Assembly: GCA_020630615.1 (NCBI GenBank)
Contig: JAHDBA010000008.1
Location: 35,484-99,483, forward strand
Length of the DNA: 64,000 nucleotides
Source: Myxococcota bacterium
GTDB taxonomy: Bacteria; Myxococcota; UBA727; JAHDBA01
Reading direction: 5' to 3'
In this document: one piece after another, positions 1 through 8,815 of the stretch
How positions within the stretch are numbered: the stretch's first letter is position 1
How the letters are laid out: each line of letters opens with the position of its first letter
The notes under the pieces: generated by a model
What the model was told of the DNA's origin: nothing
What the model saw: only the letters and a program-made list of their open reading frames with translations
The model's database searches: none
Made by a program: the position numbers and the translations under genes

Positions 1-437
1 GAGTCGCGAACCTGCCCCCAATCTTCGCTTGCCTGTGCAGCTTGAGCCGTATACCAATAGATGTTCATCCGCCCTGAATCGGTAAGAAAGTCTGTTGCAA
101 GCATGGATCGAAAATAGTCAATAGCCGAGTCAAAGTTGTCGTTCTCAAGCTCATCCAATGCGCGCATCATCGCAATCTTAACCTCAAAACCATTTTGAGG
201 GGTTCGCAGTGCTTCCCGCTTTTTCGCGTTGTTCCATGAGGAGTTGAAATGAACGGTAGCCATTTTGACTTGAGGAGAATCTTTCACTTCGCTTTTCAAA
301 AGACTCGGTCTTGGATTCGGCCCAAAACCAATCAAGGTGCTGCTGATGCTTGCTTCATGATGTTGACAACTTGATGTAATAAAAAAGAGCAAGCTTAGAC
401 TCAGAAGACGACATGATAAAGATAAGGTATAAGCCAT
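1..437 (-). CDS. Putative lipoprotein, C-terminus outside the window
   Basis: Only the first ~145 codons are present; the gene reads leftward off the window edge. It begins MAYTLSLSCRLL and has a hydrophobic stretch ending in a lipobox-like ITSSC, so the mature protein should be lipidated at that cysteine. The mature part contains KIAMMRALDELENDNF and YWYTAQAAQASEDW, alternating helices that resemble tetratricopeptide repeats (inference). No function can be assigned. The start at 437 is the first ATG in frame and places the signal peptide correctly. Confidence 0.7.
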   Translation of the reverse strand, partial: MAYTLSLSCRLLSLSLLFFITSSCQHHEASISSTLIGFGPNPRPSLLKSEVKDSPQVKMATVHFNSSWNNAKKREALRTPQNGFEVKIAMMRALDELENDNFDSAIDYFRSMLATDFLTDSGRMNIYWYTAQAAQASEDWGQVRD

Positions 438-444
438 AGAATAA

Positions 445-458
445 GGATATCAGTATCC
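445..458. repeat. Short inverted repeat just upstream of the lipoprotein start
   Basis: Arms GGATA and TATCC surround a 4-base loop, ending 8 bases before the lipoprotein start codon at 437. It could be an operator or mRNA hairpin over the ribosome binding region, or chance. Confidence 0.3.
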
Positions 459-485
459 AAATTTGCATGCAGAAATGGCAAATAA

Positions 486-504
486 CTGTATTTTATTGAT
501 ACAG
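486..504. repeat. Inverted repeat between the lipoprotein and mrcA
   Basis: Arms CTGTAT and ATACAG with a 7-base AT-rich loop lie between the stop of the leftward mrcA gene and the leftward lipoprotein gene. There is no adjoining T-run, so a terminator is doubtful. It could be a weak hairpin or a dyad operator for the downstream lipoprotein. Confidence 0.25.
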
Positions 505-604
505 AAGCGATGAGAAACTTACTTTTACCCATCACAAGAAGCATTTATGCGATGACATCTAGCTCTCGCGTTGATCTCAAAGCAGGGGTTGAAAAAACAC
601 GTCT

Positions 605-3133
605 CTAAAAAGCTCCCATAGCTTCAAGTTCATTTGTTGTTTCAACAACTTCTGTTTCGAGCTTCGGCTCTGTTCCACACTTAAAGGGTGCCATAAAGGT
701 ATCTGGGCGCGCTTCCGCAGCGCGGAAACCTGTCTTCTTATCGATTCTTGCGTCACATATGCCACCAGGGCGTTTGAAGTTTTTTAGTTTTTGGTTCCGA
801 TGTGCTTCTTTCATGAAATCCATCCATATCGGCAGTGCAGTGCGCCCGCCTTGCTCTCGATAATTGAGAGGGATCTCACGCGTATCATAACCAACCCACA
901 CAATCGCAACGAGTTCCGGTGTATAGCCCGCAAACCATGTGTCAAAAGAATCGTTCGTCGTCCCGGTCTTACCAGCAACGGGTTGTCCAATCCCTGCGGC
1001 GCGCGCGGCAGTACCACGCGTCGCAACTTGAGTGAGCATGTAGTGAACAATATGGCTATCTCGTGCGTCAAGAACACGCTTAGGTGGGCGTAGCAAATCT
1101 CGGTATTGTGCTCTCAATCGCGAGGCGCGGGGTTGCCACATATCGTTTGAATCGGACGACTCCTCTAGAATATTTCCAAAGCGATCTTCAATACGTTTAA
1201 TAAACTTGGCTTCGGGACGTAGGCCGCCACGTGCCCAGGTTGTGTACACATGGGCAAGTTCCCATGGGGTGACTTCACTGGATCCGATCGCGGTCCCCAT
1301 CTCTTCTTTCAGGTTGGTTTCAATACCCATATAGTTTGCGAAACGAACAACACGCTTCACGCCGACCGATTCCATTGTTTTAATCGCAGGAACATTCATC
1401 GAATTCATCAACGCATCCCTTGCGGTCACTTGACCCAAGTATCCCCCAGCGTGGTTTTTAGGCTTCCAGCTTTTGCCCACATCGGTATCGCGAACCGTGA
1501 TAGGGGTATCGTCAATAAGGGTCGCGGGTGTCAGACGTCTTAGCGCGACAGCAGCAGAATACACAATTGGTTTAAAGGCAGAGCCCGGTTGGCGTAATGC
1601 TTGGAATGCTCGATTGTATTCACTTTCTTCAAAAGCGTATCCACCAATCATTGCTTCAACGTAACCGTTGTGTGGGTTGAGTGCGATCAAAGCACCTTGA
1701 ACTCGAGGAACTTGATCGAGTGCGAAAAGAGACACATCGCCATCTGGAATCTTCTTCGCAACTGATGAGCTATGGGCAGCTTCTTTAAGTTCTTCACGCG
1801 TACTGGCTGTTACCAAAATGATATCACCCTCATGAATAAACTTTTCTATTTTTGTTGGGCGTGTTGTCGAGAGACTCTTTTTGGGGTCGACCGGGCGTGC
1901 CCATCGTGCACCAGCGAGGGGCAAGATGCCTTCGTGCTGCCCCACTTTGATCTCTGCATATTGTTTTGAACCACCATGGACCTTTGTAACATAGGCTAAG
2001 TAGTCACGCTCTTTCTCAAAAACACCCTCTTCGCTTCGGTGACCCGAAACCCATGATTTTTCGATGTAGTCGAGAAGCTTCGTCAGATTGTTTTTATCAT
2101 TCAATACCGCCACCGGTCCCGGGTAACCTTGGCGTTTATCCGTCCATCGCACGCCATTGACCAGTGCGTCTTCTGCAGCTTTTTGTCGCTCCAAGTCAAG
2201 TGTCGTATGGACTTCCAGTCCACCCTCATAAAGCGCTTTCTCACCATAGGTGTCATACAGATAACGCCGTACATGTTCTGTAAAATAAGGAGCCGTATCA
2301 CGAAACGCGTCGTCCCGAGCGTGCACCGTTTGCTCAACACTTTGAGCAAGTGCTTCTTTCATTTCTTTCTCTTCGATCCAACCGTTGCGTAACATGCGTT
2401 TGAGTACAGTTGTTTGACGTTGCCGCGCGACCTTCGGGTTAATGAAAGGCGAATAGCGACTTGGCGCTTGTGGAAGACCCGCCATTAATGTCATTTCTGC
2501 AAGGTTCAGTTCACTCACATCTTTGCGAAAATAATTTTCTGCTGCAGCTTGAATACCATATGCGCCATGCCCAAGGTTTGCGTGATTCAAATAAATCCAA
2601 AGGATCTCTTCTTTACTCAAATTGCGCTCGAGCTTGGTTGCAATAATCGCTTCTTTAAGTTTTCGAGTGTAGCTTCGTTTGGTTGCCTCTTTAAAACCAT
2701 AGGTGCTAACAAGAAGGGACTTGGCGACCTGTTGTGTAATCGTTGATGTACCACCAATCTTGCTCGACTTCCCAATCACTTTATAGAGAACCGCTCGAAG
2801 GATACCGACAAAGTCAATACCACGATGGTCAAAGAACTTTTTGTCCTCAGTTGCCAGAAGGGCTTGAATCAACTTGGGAGGGATTCGTTCTTTGGGTACA
2901 ATTCGTCGGCGTTCCACACCAAACTCTCCAATTAAGCGACCATCGATGGAATAAACTCGAGATGCCAACTTCGGTTGGTATTCTTCGGCGTTGGTGAGTG
3001 ATGGGAGATCAACATCCAGTTCGTTCCACATATACACGACAGCAGTCAGCATGATGAAGCCCGAAATTAAAGCGAGATAGATGCACCAGCGAACGAACTT
3101 AAAAATTTGTCGAAATGGGGATTTGAGGGCCAT
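605..3133 (-). CDS. mrcA: Class A penicillin-binding protein (bifunctional transglycosylase/transpeptidase)
   Basis: Polymerises lipid II into glycan strands and cross-links the peptides, acting at the outer face of the inner membrane. Numbered from the ATG at 3133 (842 residues, normal for PBP1A): one N-terminal membrane helix, a GT51 transglycosylase domain at about 55-230 with the catalytic Glu near 96 in TEDKKFFDHRG and the GGTSTITQQ motif, an inserted OB-like region at about 310-470, then the transpeptidase domain. The penicilloyl serine motif SAFK is at about 518-521, SMN at 578-580 and KTGT at 722-725, so all catalytic motifs are intact. In-frame starts at 3190 (ATG) and 3193 (GTG) would add about 20 residues before the membrane helix; no start has a strong ribosome binding site. 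The gene stands alone here. Confidence 0.95.
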   Translation of the reverse strand: MALKSPFRQIFKFVRWCIYLALISGFIMLTAVVYMWNELDVDLPSLTNAEEYQPKLASRVYSIDGRLIGEFGVERRRIVPKERIPPKLIQALLATEDKKFFDHRGIDFVGILRAVLYKVIGKSSKIGGTSTITQQVAKSLLVSTYGFKEATKRSYTRKLKEAIIATKLERNLSKEEILWIYLNHANLGHGAYGIQAAAENYFRKDVSELNLAEMTLMAGLPQAPSRYSPFINPKVARQRQTTVLKRMLRNGWIEEKEMKEALAQSVEQTVHARDDAFRDTAPYFTEHVRRYLYDTYGEKALYEGGLEVHTTLDLERQKAAEDALVNGVRWTDKRQGYPGPVAVLNDKNNLTKLLDYIEKSWVSGHRSEEGVFEKERDYLAYVTKVHGGSKQYAEIKVGQHEGILPLAGARWARPVDPKKSLSTTRPTKIEKFIHEGDIILVTASTREELKEAAHSSSVAKKIPDGDVSLFALDQVPRVQGALIALNPHNGYVEAMIGGYAFEESEYNRAFQALRQPGSAFKPIVYSAAVALRRLTPATLIDDTPITVRDTDVGKSWKPKNHAGGYLGQVTARDALMNSMNVPAIKTMESVGVKRVVRFANYMGIETNLKEEMGTAIGSSEVTPWELAHVYTTWARGGLRPEAKFIKRIEDRFGNILEESSDSNDMWQPRASRLRAQYRDLLRPPKRVLDARDSHIVHYMLTQVATRGTAARAAGIGQPVAGKTGTTNDSFDTWFAGYTPELVAIVWVGYDTREIPLNYREQGGRTALPIWMDFMKEAHRNQKLKNFKRPGGICDARIDKKTGFRAAEARPDTFMAPFKCGTEPKLETEVVETTNELEAMGAF

Positions 3134-3334
3134 AAACCTGTGAATAGCATTAAAGAGAGTAGGACTAAAGTCCCCTTCACAAAAGTGCATCACATCGGAA
3201 ATTGGGTTGGTTTATTGCATGTGAGAGATCTCGAGCATCGTTGCGATGAATATTGAGGGATCCTGAACTATGCCTTTGTTTTTTACCCTTCGAGACTCGC
3301 CATGAGGAGAACCCTGATGTTAGGTTAAAAGCCT

Positions 3335-3340
3335 AGGAGG
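3335..3340 (+). promoter_or_regulatory. Ribosome binding site fixing a GTG start
   Basis: A perfect AGGAGG lies 5 bases before the GTG at 3346. It favours that codon over the out-of-frame ATG at 3341. Confidence 0.75.
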
Positions 3341-3345
3341 ATGAG

Positions 3346-4542
3346 GTGTCACACGAAGAGCTTTTTCAAGGGAATCTATCTGAAAAACCTTTATGGGACG
3401 TGTTTGCACAAATTCGTCGGGTTCAGGCGTCGGGCTGTCTTTGTATTGGAGAGGCAGGACGAGAAGCTCGTCTTTATCTTTCCCAAGGCAAACCTTTCCA
3501 CCTCAAGTTTGAGCATTCGGAGAAACCGCTAGGGCACCTACTGCTGGAGCTGGGTTGGATCGACTCAATTGTGTTCACACAAGGTCTGCGGCGAATTGTA
3601 CTCAATGAGGAGAGATCTGGAGACGTCTTTCAAGAGCTGGCTGGAATTGATGATCAGCAGCTTCAAGAGATTCTGGTACATCAATCCGAACAAAAGTTGG
3701 CCAGCTTCTGTCGCACAAAAGCTGAGACATTTCGTTTAAACGATGATGTGGTTGATTTGTCCACGGGTTATGAAGTCTATGGGACGATGAACGATCTCAT
3801 ATTCTTAGCTTTGCAAACATCATTTTCGTCTGTAGAACAGCAGCGCTTTGCGGAATCGTTAGAGCAAAACCCATGGATATTTACGGACAGGGTTCAATGG
3901 TCAACCTATCAGCCGGATGAAGTTCTTCAAAATCATCTAAATGGCTTCATTCAAAACCCAGAGTCCTTAAAGACCTTAAAATCGCGCGCGAATTGGGGAA
4001 GACTTGCGCTTTTTCTAAAGTATTTAGCGACAACAGATCAGCTCAAGCCACTTCATGATGATTTTGTCGAAGCCACAGAGCCTTTGTCACCTGAGAACTT
4101 TGTGAAGGTTGAAACTGAACACGATTTGTCTCTGCAACGTTCAGAGGTTCATGTCTCAAATGCGGAAGATCTCAAAAATAGAGAGCTTTCTGTTGTGAAA
4201 GACAGTGAGATTGCTCAACGCAGCCTAGCACACGGGATCGAATCGAGCGCTTTAGAAGTGAGCGAAGTTTTAGATCTCAACGCGGATCACCAGGTCGACC
4301 TCAATCCGGATCAAATAGACTCTTTTGCAAAAACAGAACTAGGGTTCGCAGTCGGTGACGATGAATCAACTGTCGCACCCTACACCAAAACGAATGCGAT
4401 TGAAGAAGATGTTTTGGACATTCAGTATTGTGTTACAACCCCAAAACAAGTCCAAAAGACATGGCGTGGTGAATCCTCTATCGCAGTTGCCGCTGTGCAT
4501 GCCGAAGATGTCAAAGTATTGGATGACCCAATCCCGACCTAG
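3346..4542 (+). CDS. DUF4388 (PATAN-like) domain protein
   Basis: 398 residues from a GTG start with a perfect Shine-Dalgarno. Residues about 5-75 (FQGNLSEKPLWDVFAQI..., then LYLSQGKPFHLKF and LGHLLLELGWID) match the pattern of DUF4388, a domain common in delta-proteobacterial signalling and gliding proteins and usually linked to protein-protein contacts. A middle helical region with little similarity follows, and then an acidic, low-complexity C-terminal third (about 240-398) with no recognised domain. There is no signal peptide or membrane segment, so it is probably cytoplasmic. The neighbour mrcA is divergent and rsfS follows 95 bases later on the same strand. Its specific role is unknown. 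Confidence 0.75.
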   Translation: MSHEELFQGNLSEKPLWDVFAQIRRVQASGCLCIGEAGREARLYLSQGKPFHLKFEHSEKPLGHLLLELGWIDSIVFTQGLRRIVLNEERSGDVFQELAGIDDQQLQEILVHQSEQKLASFCRTKAETFRLNDDVVDLSTGYEVYGTMNDLIFLALQTSFSSVEQQRFAESLEQNPWIFTDRVQWSTYQPDEVLQNHLNGFIQNPESLKTLKSRANWGRLALFLKYLATTDQLKPLHDDFVEATEPLSPENFVKVETEHDLSLQRSEVHVSNAEDLKNRELSVVKDSEIAQRSLAHGIESSALEVSEVLDLNADHQVDLNPDQIDSFAKTELGFAVGDDESTVAPYTKTNAIEEDVLDIQYCVTTPKQVQKTWRGESSIAVAAVHAEDVKVLDDPIPT

Positions 4543-4637
4543 CTTGGCTCTAAAATCAGGTCTTGGACCTTGTTTTATTGCGCTAAAGGTCTACCGTGAC
4601 CAAGCTGATCTATCCAGCTTTGCTCTAGCTTGTATTT

Positions 4638-5072
4638 ATGGACTCCCCTATGACATCAACAACAGCCTTATCAATGGATTCCCTCGAACTGGCACAAGTT
4701 GTAGCTTCATTGGCCTCAGATAAGAAAATCGATTCCGTTTCGATATTAAACGTTGGGGATTTAAGTAGTCTTTGTGACCACTTTGTTATTGTTGCTGCAG
4801 GAAACCCGCGGCTTACGACAGCAGTTTCTCGCCATATTGAAGATGAGTTAAGAACCCGTAACATTATGCCAACCGCCGTTGAAGGTCGGGGCGGTGCATG
4901 GGTACTGATGGACTTTAGCGATGTTATTGTTCACATCTTTTTTGAAGGTGCGCGTCAATATTACGATTTAGAGGGTTTCTGGAGCGATGCACCGAGAGCA
5001 GAGCTTGATATTGAGGCTGGAGCAACGATCTTAAACGCCTTACCCAAGAAGAGTGCTGAGGACGTGGATTGA
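4638..5072 (+). CDS. rsfS: Ribosomal silencing factor RsfS
   Basis: 144 residues, the usual size for the RsfS/Iojap family, which binds ribosomal protein L14 and blocks subunit joining during starvation. Family features visible: KKIDSVSILNVGDLSSLCDHFVI, the GNPRLTTAVSRHIED helix, GRGGAWVLMDFSDVIVHIF and the tail segment ARQYYDLEGFWSDAPR. The stop overlaps the TTG start of rlmH (TTGA), a coupling expected for the conserved rsfS-rlmH pair. A second ATG at 4650 is possible. Confidence 0.93.
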   Translation: MDSPMTSTTALSMDSLELAQVVASLASDKKIDSVSILNVGDLSSLCDHFVIVAAGNPRLTTAVSRHIEDELRTRNIMPTAVEGRGGAWVLMDFSDVIVHIFFEGARQYYDLEGFWSDAPRAELDIEAGATILNALPKKSAEDVD

Positions 5073-5524
5073 ATCTGGTTTTATGCCCGGTAACTCTCCC
5101 CAAAAAAGACGAATTGGTCTTGGAAGGACTCGAATTCCTCCGAAAAGCAAAACAAGGCTATGCGAGTAAAGCTTGCTTTCTTTCCTCAAAACAGAAATGG
5201 GGCCAAGGGCTTGAACGGCAGCGCCATGAAGGGGAGTGGTTGCTCGCACAAAGTCAAGGAATGCAACGCTGGTATCTGGATGCGGAAGGTGCTCAGTATT
5301 CGAGTCTAAGCCTTCAAAAAGAGATGCAAAAGTCGTTACATCGTGGACCCATAGCGTTTTTAATTGGGGGGCCGGATGGCCATCATGAGTCTCAAAAGAC
5401 CCACGCCGATAAAATACTATCCCTTTCTCGGATGACTATGCCGCATCGCATGGCATTTTTATTCATTGCGGAGCAGATTTATCGCGCATACGAGTTGGAT
5501 CGTGGTGGACCATACGCTAAGTAA
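5069..5524 (+). CDS. rlmH: 23S rRNA (pseudouridine1915-N3)-methyltransferase RlmH
   Basis: SPOUT-class methyltransferase that modifies pseudouridine 1915 in helix 69 of 23S rRNA. 151 residues, typical length. Visible features are the FLIGGPDGH SAM-binding loop (family consensus IGGADG), LSLSRMTMPHRMAFLFIAEQIYRAYEL near the C-terminus, and a GGPY ending. The usual C-terminal YH residues are replaced by YAK, a small departure in a region that helps catalysis in the family. TTG start translationally coupled to rsfS by a 4-base overlap. Confidence 0.9.
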   Translation: MNLVLCPVTLPKKDELVLEGLEFLRKAKQGYASKACFLSSKQKWGQGLERQRHEGEWLLAQSQGMQRWYLDAEGAQYSSLSLQKEMQKSLHRGPIAFLIGGPDGHHESQKTHADKILSLSRMTMPHRMAFLFIAEQIYRAYELDRGGPYAK

Positions 5525-5571
5525 GGTGCATTGTGTTCACACGAGGGCATTCCTGTGATGGGGAGGTTACA

Positions 5572-6873
5572 ATGGCCAGCAATACGCAAATGGAAATCAA
5601 CGTCGGGTATCAGGGTGAGGGCGAAAACCTTTTTGCAATCGCCGATGCACAACTTAAGCGCGGTTACGATGCTTTAAAGCTAGATGACAACTTACGAACG
5701 ATTTTAAGCCAACCCAAAAACGAGATTATTATTCATTTTCCTGTAAAGATGCCCTCTGGTGAAGTGAAACTTTTTAAAGGATACCGAGTGCAACACAACA
5801 ATGCGCTGGGACCTTTCAAAGGTGGGATCCGTTATCACCAAGATGTTCACCTGGATGAGTTGAAAGCCCTTTCAGCATGGATGACATGGAAGAGTGCTTT
5901 GGTTGGGATCCCTTACGGCGGAGCAAAGGGTGGAATTAAGTTTAACCCAAGAGACTACTCCCAAGAAGAACTTGAAGCGATCACACGTCGTTTCACACAT
6001 GCTCTCGGTTCGAATATTGGACCCGAGTGGGATATCCCTGCACCAGACATGGGTACGAATGCACAGATGATGGATTGGATGATGGACACTTATGTTCATA
6101 TTCATTCATCAACAGAGCGTGAAGCCGCTCGCCGCGTTGTAACGGGTAAAAGCCTAACTTGCGGTGGTTCTCATGGTCGTGAGGCAGCGACAGGTCAAGG
6201 TGTTGTCTATTGCATTGAAGAATGGGCAGAGCGAAAACGCTTTGACCTGGATGGAGCAACGCTTGCCGTTCAGGGCTTTGGGAATGTGGGCTCGAATGTC
6301 GCACGTATTATGGCACGTAAGGGTGCAAGTGTCGTCGCAGTTGGCGACCATTCGTGTTATTTGCGCAACGATGAAGGGTTCAACCCACACAAGCTTGCAG
6401 AGTATGCACGTGAGCATCGTCAGTTGAAAGGTTATCCTGGTGGCAAAGAGATCACACGTGATGAGTTCTTTGAAGTGAACTGTGATATTATGGTTCCCGC
6501 CGCACTCGAGCTTCAGATTTTAGAGAAAGAAGCTCAAGTCCTAAAAGCAAAGGTCGTTGTGGAAGCTGCAAATGGGCCTACAAACTTGGGTGGCGAAGCC
6601 ATTCTGCTGGAGCGTGGCATTGATATTATTCCGGATATTCTCGCCAACTCCGGTGGTGTGATTGTGAGTTATTATGAGTGGCTTCAAAATAAGCGCAGTG
6701 AAAGTTGGTATAAAGAGCACGTGGAAGAGAAACTTCAGCGTCGTATGAAGCGTGTCTACGATAGGGCATATCGTAGAGCGGGGGAGCTGAAGGTTGACCT
6801 GCGAACTGCATGTTATGCACTGGCACTTGAGCAGATCCGAAATGTTTATGATGCGCGTGGTGTTTGGCCATAA
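5572..6873 (+). CDS. gdhA: Glutamate dehydrogenase (Glu/Leu/Phe/Val dehydrogenase family)
   Basis: Interconverts glutamate with 2-oxoglutarate and ammonia using NAD(P). 433 residues from the ATG at 5572, which follows GGGAGG at good spacing; the upstream in-frame GTG at 5533 has no such site. The substrate domain shows GPFKGGIRYHQDV and the active-site lysine near residue 119 in PYGGAKGG; the nucleotide domain shows GFGNVGSNVAR and AANGPTNLGGEAIL. It resembles the ~420-residue GdhA/RocG type, though substrate choice among Glu, Leu, Phe and Val cannot be settled from motifs alone. Followed at once by a strong terminator. Confidence 0.92.
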   Translation: MASNTQMEINVGYQGEGENLFAIADAQLKRGYDALKLDDNLRTILSQPKNEIIIHFPVKMPSGEVKLFKGYRVQHNNALGPFKGGIRYHQDVHLDELKALSAWMTWKSALVGIPYGGAKGGIKFNPRDYSQEELEAITRRFTHALGSNIGPEWDIPAPDMGTNAQMMDWMMDTYVHIHSSTEREAARRVVTGKSLTCGGSHGREAATGQGVVYCIEEWAERKRFDLDGATLAVQGFGNVGSNVARIMARKGASVVAVGDHSCYLRNDEGFNPHKLAEYAREHRQLKGYPGGKEITRDEFFEVNCDIMVPAALELQILEKEAQVLKAKVVVEAANGPTNLGGEAILLERGIDIIPDILANSGGVIVSYYEWLQNKRSESWYKEHVEEKLQRRMKRVYDRAYRRAGELKVDLRTACYALALEQIRNVYDARGVWP

Positions 6874-6898
6874 GGACACACATGGTGTTTTGTTGGAA

Positions 6899-6927
6899 GA
6901 GCGAGCATGGAAGGGCTCGCTTTTTTT
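6899..6927 (+). terminator. Rho-independent terminator after glutamate dehydrogenase
   Basis: Stem AGCGAGC / GCTCGCT with an 8-base loop, followed by seven T. Confidence 0.85.
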
Positions 6928-7011
6928 ATGCGTACAAGCAAGCTGTAGAAGTGAGCTCAGGCCAATCCATGCATTTTAATTGAACCTTAAACTCGAATCA
7001 GCTTTAAAATA

Positions 7012-8577
7012 TTAACATCCTAAAAGCTTTCTCTCCAGACTACGAATATCAGCATTGAAAGAAATATCCTCTTGCCTCCGTTTCTTCGCTTTATGGAAGC
7101 CATGATGCAGAGTCGATGCGTCACGATTCATACGGTGCCCAAGATCTCGAAAGCTAAGATTCGAGTATCGATGTGCAAGATAGACGAGAATCGTGCGACA
7201 TCGAACAAGTTGCTTGAGGCGCGAGCTGGAGATTAAGTCAACTTCTTGAATACCGAAGGTCTCACAAATCAGTTTTAGCACTTCGGTGAATGAAGGTTCT
7301 TTGGCCGTCCATAGGCTAGAGCCCAAGAGCTCTCTTGCGGCTTTTACATTCATACAATCAAGCATACTCAGTCTCGCCTTTGTGATGAGCGCATCGGCAA
7401 AAGAGAAGGAATTATGAGATTGGAGGGTTAAGAGTTCGAGTGCCTCAGCGTCGGTGTCCAGTCCTAAACCCTTTAGAGCATTCTCAAAATAGACCGTCAT
7501 GGTTTCTTCTGAGGGTGGTCGGAGATCCAATGTAAGCGAAGCTTGAAGGCGTCTTAAAAAGCGTGGTGGTAATCCTCGTAAATGCGCTAGAGGACTCGAT
7601 GTTGTTAAGAGTATCGGAAAAGAAATTTTCTCTTGCGACTCAATCAATTGTAGCAGTGCCGATGCGCTTTGCTCTTTGGCAAGCAGAAAGTCGACATCGT
7701 CAATGAAAAGAGCATCGTATTGTCGGAACCAGCGATGTTGAAAGTTTGCAAGGCCACCCGAGCGAAGCGCATCAACAAATGCTCGAACCCATTGCCTTGC
7801 ATTAATCCGCACACAATTTTTTAGGCCGAGACCCTTCGCCGAAGCAAGGCATGATTCAAGAAGTTCGCTTTTCCCTGTGCCGCTCTCCCCACAAAGCAAA
7901 AGTGAAGCGGGCAAGTTCGCATGTGCTCGATCGTTGCTTTCTCCTGGGGAGCTCAAAAGTGTGACGATACGGCGAATTATTTTAATCGTACTTTCATTCC
8001 CCTCATGTTTGACCCAGTGGCTTGGTAGGAACCTACGAAAGTCAAGAGCAGGGGATTGCTTTACACCTTTCTCACCTTGCTCCGGGAGCCACGTTTCATT
8101 TTGATACGATGGTTCTCTGACCTTCGGTCTTCGTGTTTTTTGTTTTGCGGCTGTAGGTGCTTCTTGGATTGACCGTGTTTCTACGCCACTTAAACGCAAG
8201 GTTTCTCGTCGATGTTTGTCGCAATCTTGTCCTTCTTGCGTGACGACAAAGCGTAACTGGGCCCGAGTTCCTAGAGTTCTTTCAAGTTTAGAACGAATAA
8301 TTGCGGCATAATGTGTTTCAACACTCTGAAGCTGAAAGCTCGACGTGCATGCCAATGTCCATACATCACCGTCGACAGCGATTGGGCGAAGTGGGGCAAT
8401 GTGCCCACGATAAATAAATAGGGAGAGCTCCTGAGCCAGGTCTTTTTTGCATTGCTCGAAGAGTGTTTGAACATCGAGCTTTGCTCTTGTCAGGTTTTGG
8501 GGCATTCGTCTTGTGCTGCCTTTCTCAAGGCCGACAGCTTCGTCAAAATCGACATCGGATGTGCGTTTCGCTCGCAA
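7012..8577 (-). CDS. Divergent DnaA-like replication initiator
   Basis: 521 residues with the DnaA domain order: an N-terminal helical domain (~30-110), a variable linker (~115-180), an AAA+ core and a C-terminal DNA-binding helix-turn-helix (~455-515). Walker A is GESGTGKS at about 230-237, Walker B is ALFIDDVDFL near 289-298, sensor I is in ILLTTSSP, and an arginine-finger-like GLPPRFLRRL follows. The C-terminus keeps the DnaA pattern CRTILVYLAHRYSNLSFRDLG, but the signature normally read RDHTT is RDAST, losing the conserved box-contacting histidine. TTG start preceded by GGGAG at 5 bases; an ATG at 8505 is an alternative. No dnaN or recF is adjacent. It may be the main initiator in a reshaped form or a second DnaA paralog. 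Confidence 0.8.
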   Translation of the reverse strand: MRAKRTSDVDFDEAVGLEKGSTRRMPQNLTRAKLDVQTLFEQCKKDLAQELSLFIYRGHIAPLRPIAVDGDVWTLACTSSFQLQSVETHYAAIIRSKLERTLGTRAQLRFVVTQEGQDCDKHRRETLRLSGVETRSIQEAPTAAKQKTRRPKVREPSYQNETWLPEQGEKGVKQSPALDFRRFLPSHWVKHEGNESTIKIIRRIVTLLSSPGESNDRAHANLPASLLLCGESGTGKSELLESCLASAKGLGLKNCVRINARQWVRAFVDALRSGGLANFQHRWFRQYDALFIDDVDFLLAKEQSASALLQLIESQEKISFPILLTTSSPLAHLRGLPPRFLRRLQASLTLDLRPPSEETMTVYFENALKGLGLDTDAEALELLTLQSHNSFSFADALITKARLSMLDCMNVKAARELLGSSLWTAKEPSFTEVLKLICETFGIQEVDLISSSRLKQLVRCRTILVYLAHRYSNLSFRDLGHRMNRDASTLHHGFHKAKKRRQEDISFNADIRSLERKLLGC

Positions 8578-8815
8578 ATTGATCTCCCTACTGGCGTGAT
8601 GTGATAACGCTCGGATCGTTGGTCTACAGAAAGATCAGTGCACGCTCAAGCAATAAATAGGGAATACTTTGTTTGCATAAATATCTAATTAATAGAGAGA
8701 ATTCCGGCAAATATTCATCAGGAAAAGTAAGATTTTTCACCTGTTTTTTTGTGCCATTAAAGCGCTGCAGAATGGTCATCAGAGAGATCAAGGGGGTATT
8801 CGCTCAATGCAAGGC
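8578..8815. other. AT-rich intergenic region upstream of the DnaA-like gene
   Basis: 238 bases between hemF and the DnaA-like gene, clearly richer in A/T than the flanks around 8650-8765. Such a position is where an origin or autoregulatory DnaA boxes could lie, but I found no clear match to TTATCCACA. Treat it as the promoter region of the DnaA-like gene only. Confidence 0.3.

Noticed and set aside
605..3193. Longer mrcA starting at 3193
   Set aside because: The extra residues carry no family similarity and the GTG has no ribosome binding site, although the alternative cannot be ruled out.
5533..5571. Longer glutamate dehydrogenase starting at a GTG at 5533
   Set aside because: The ATG at 5572 has a clear GGGAGG at correct spacing and yields the usual family N-terminus.
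8578..8815. Chromosomal replication origin next to the DnaA-like gene
   Set aside because: The region is AT-rich, but I found no TTATCCACA-like box; the nearest match (TGTGATAAC near 8600) lacks a base. No dnaN or rnpA neighbours.
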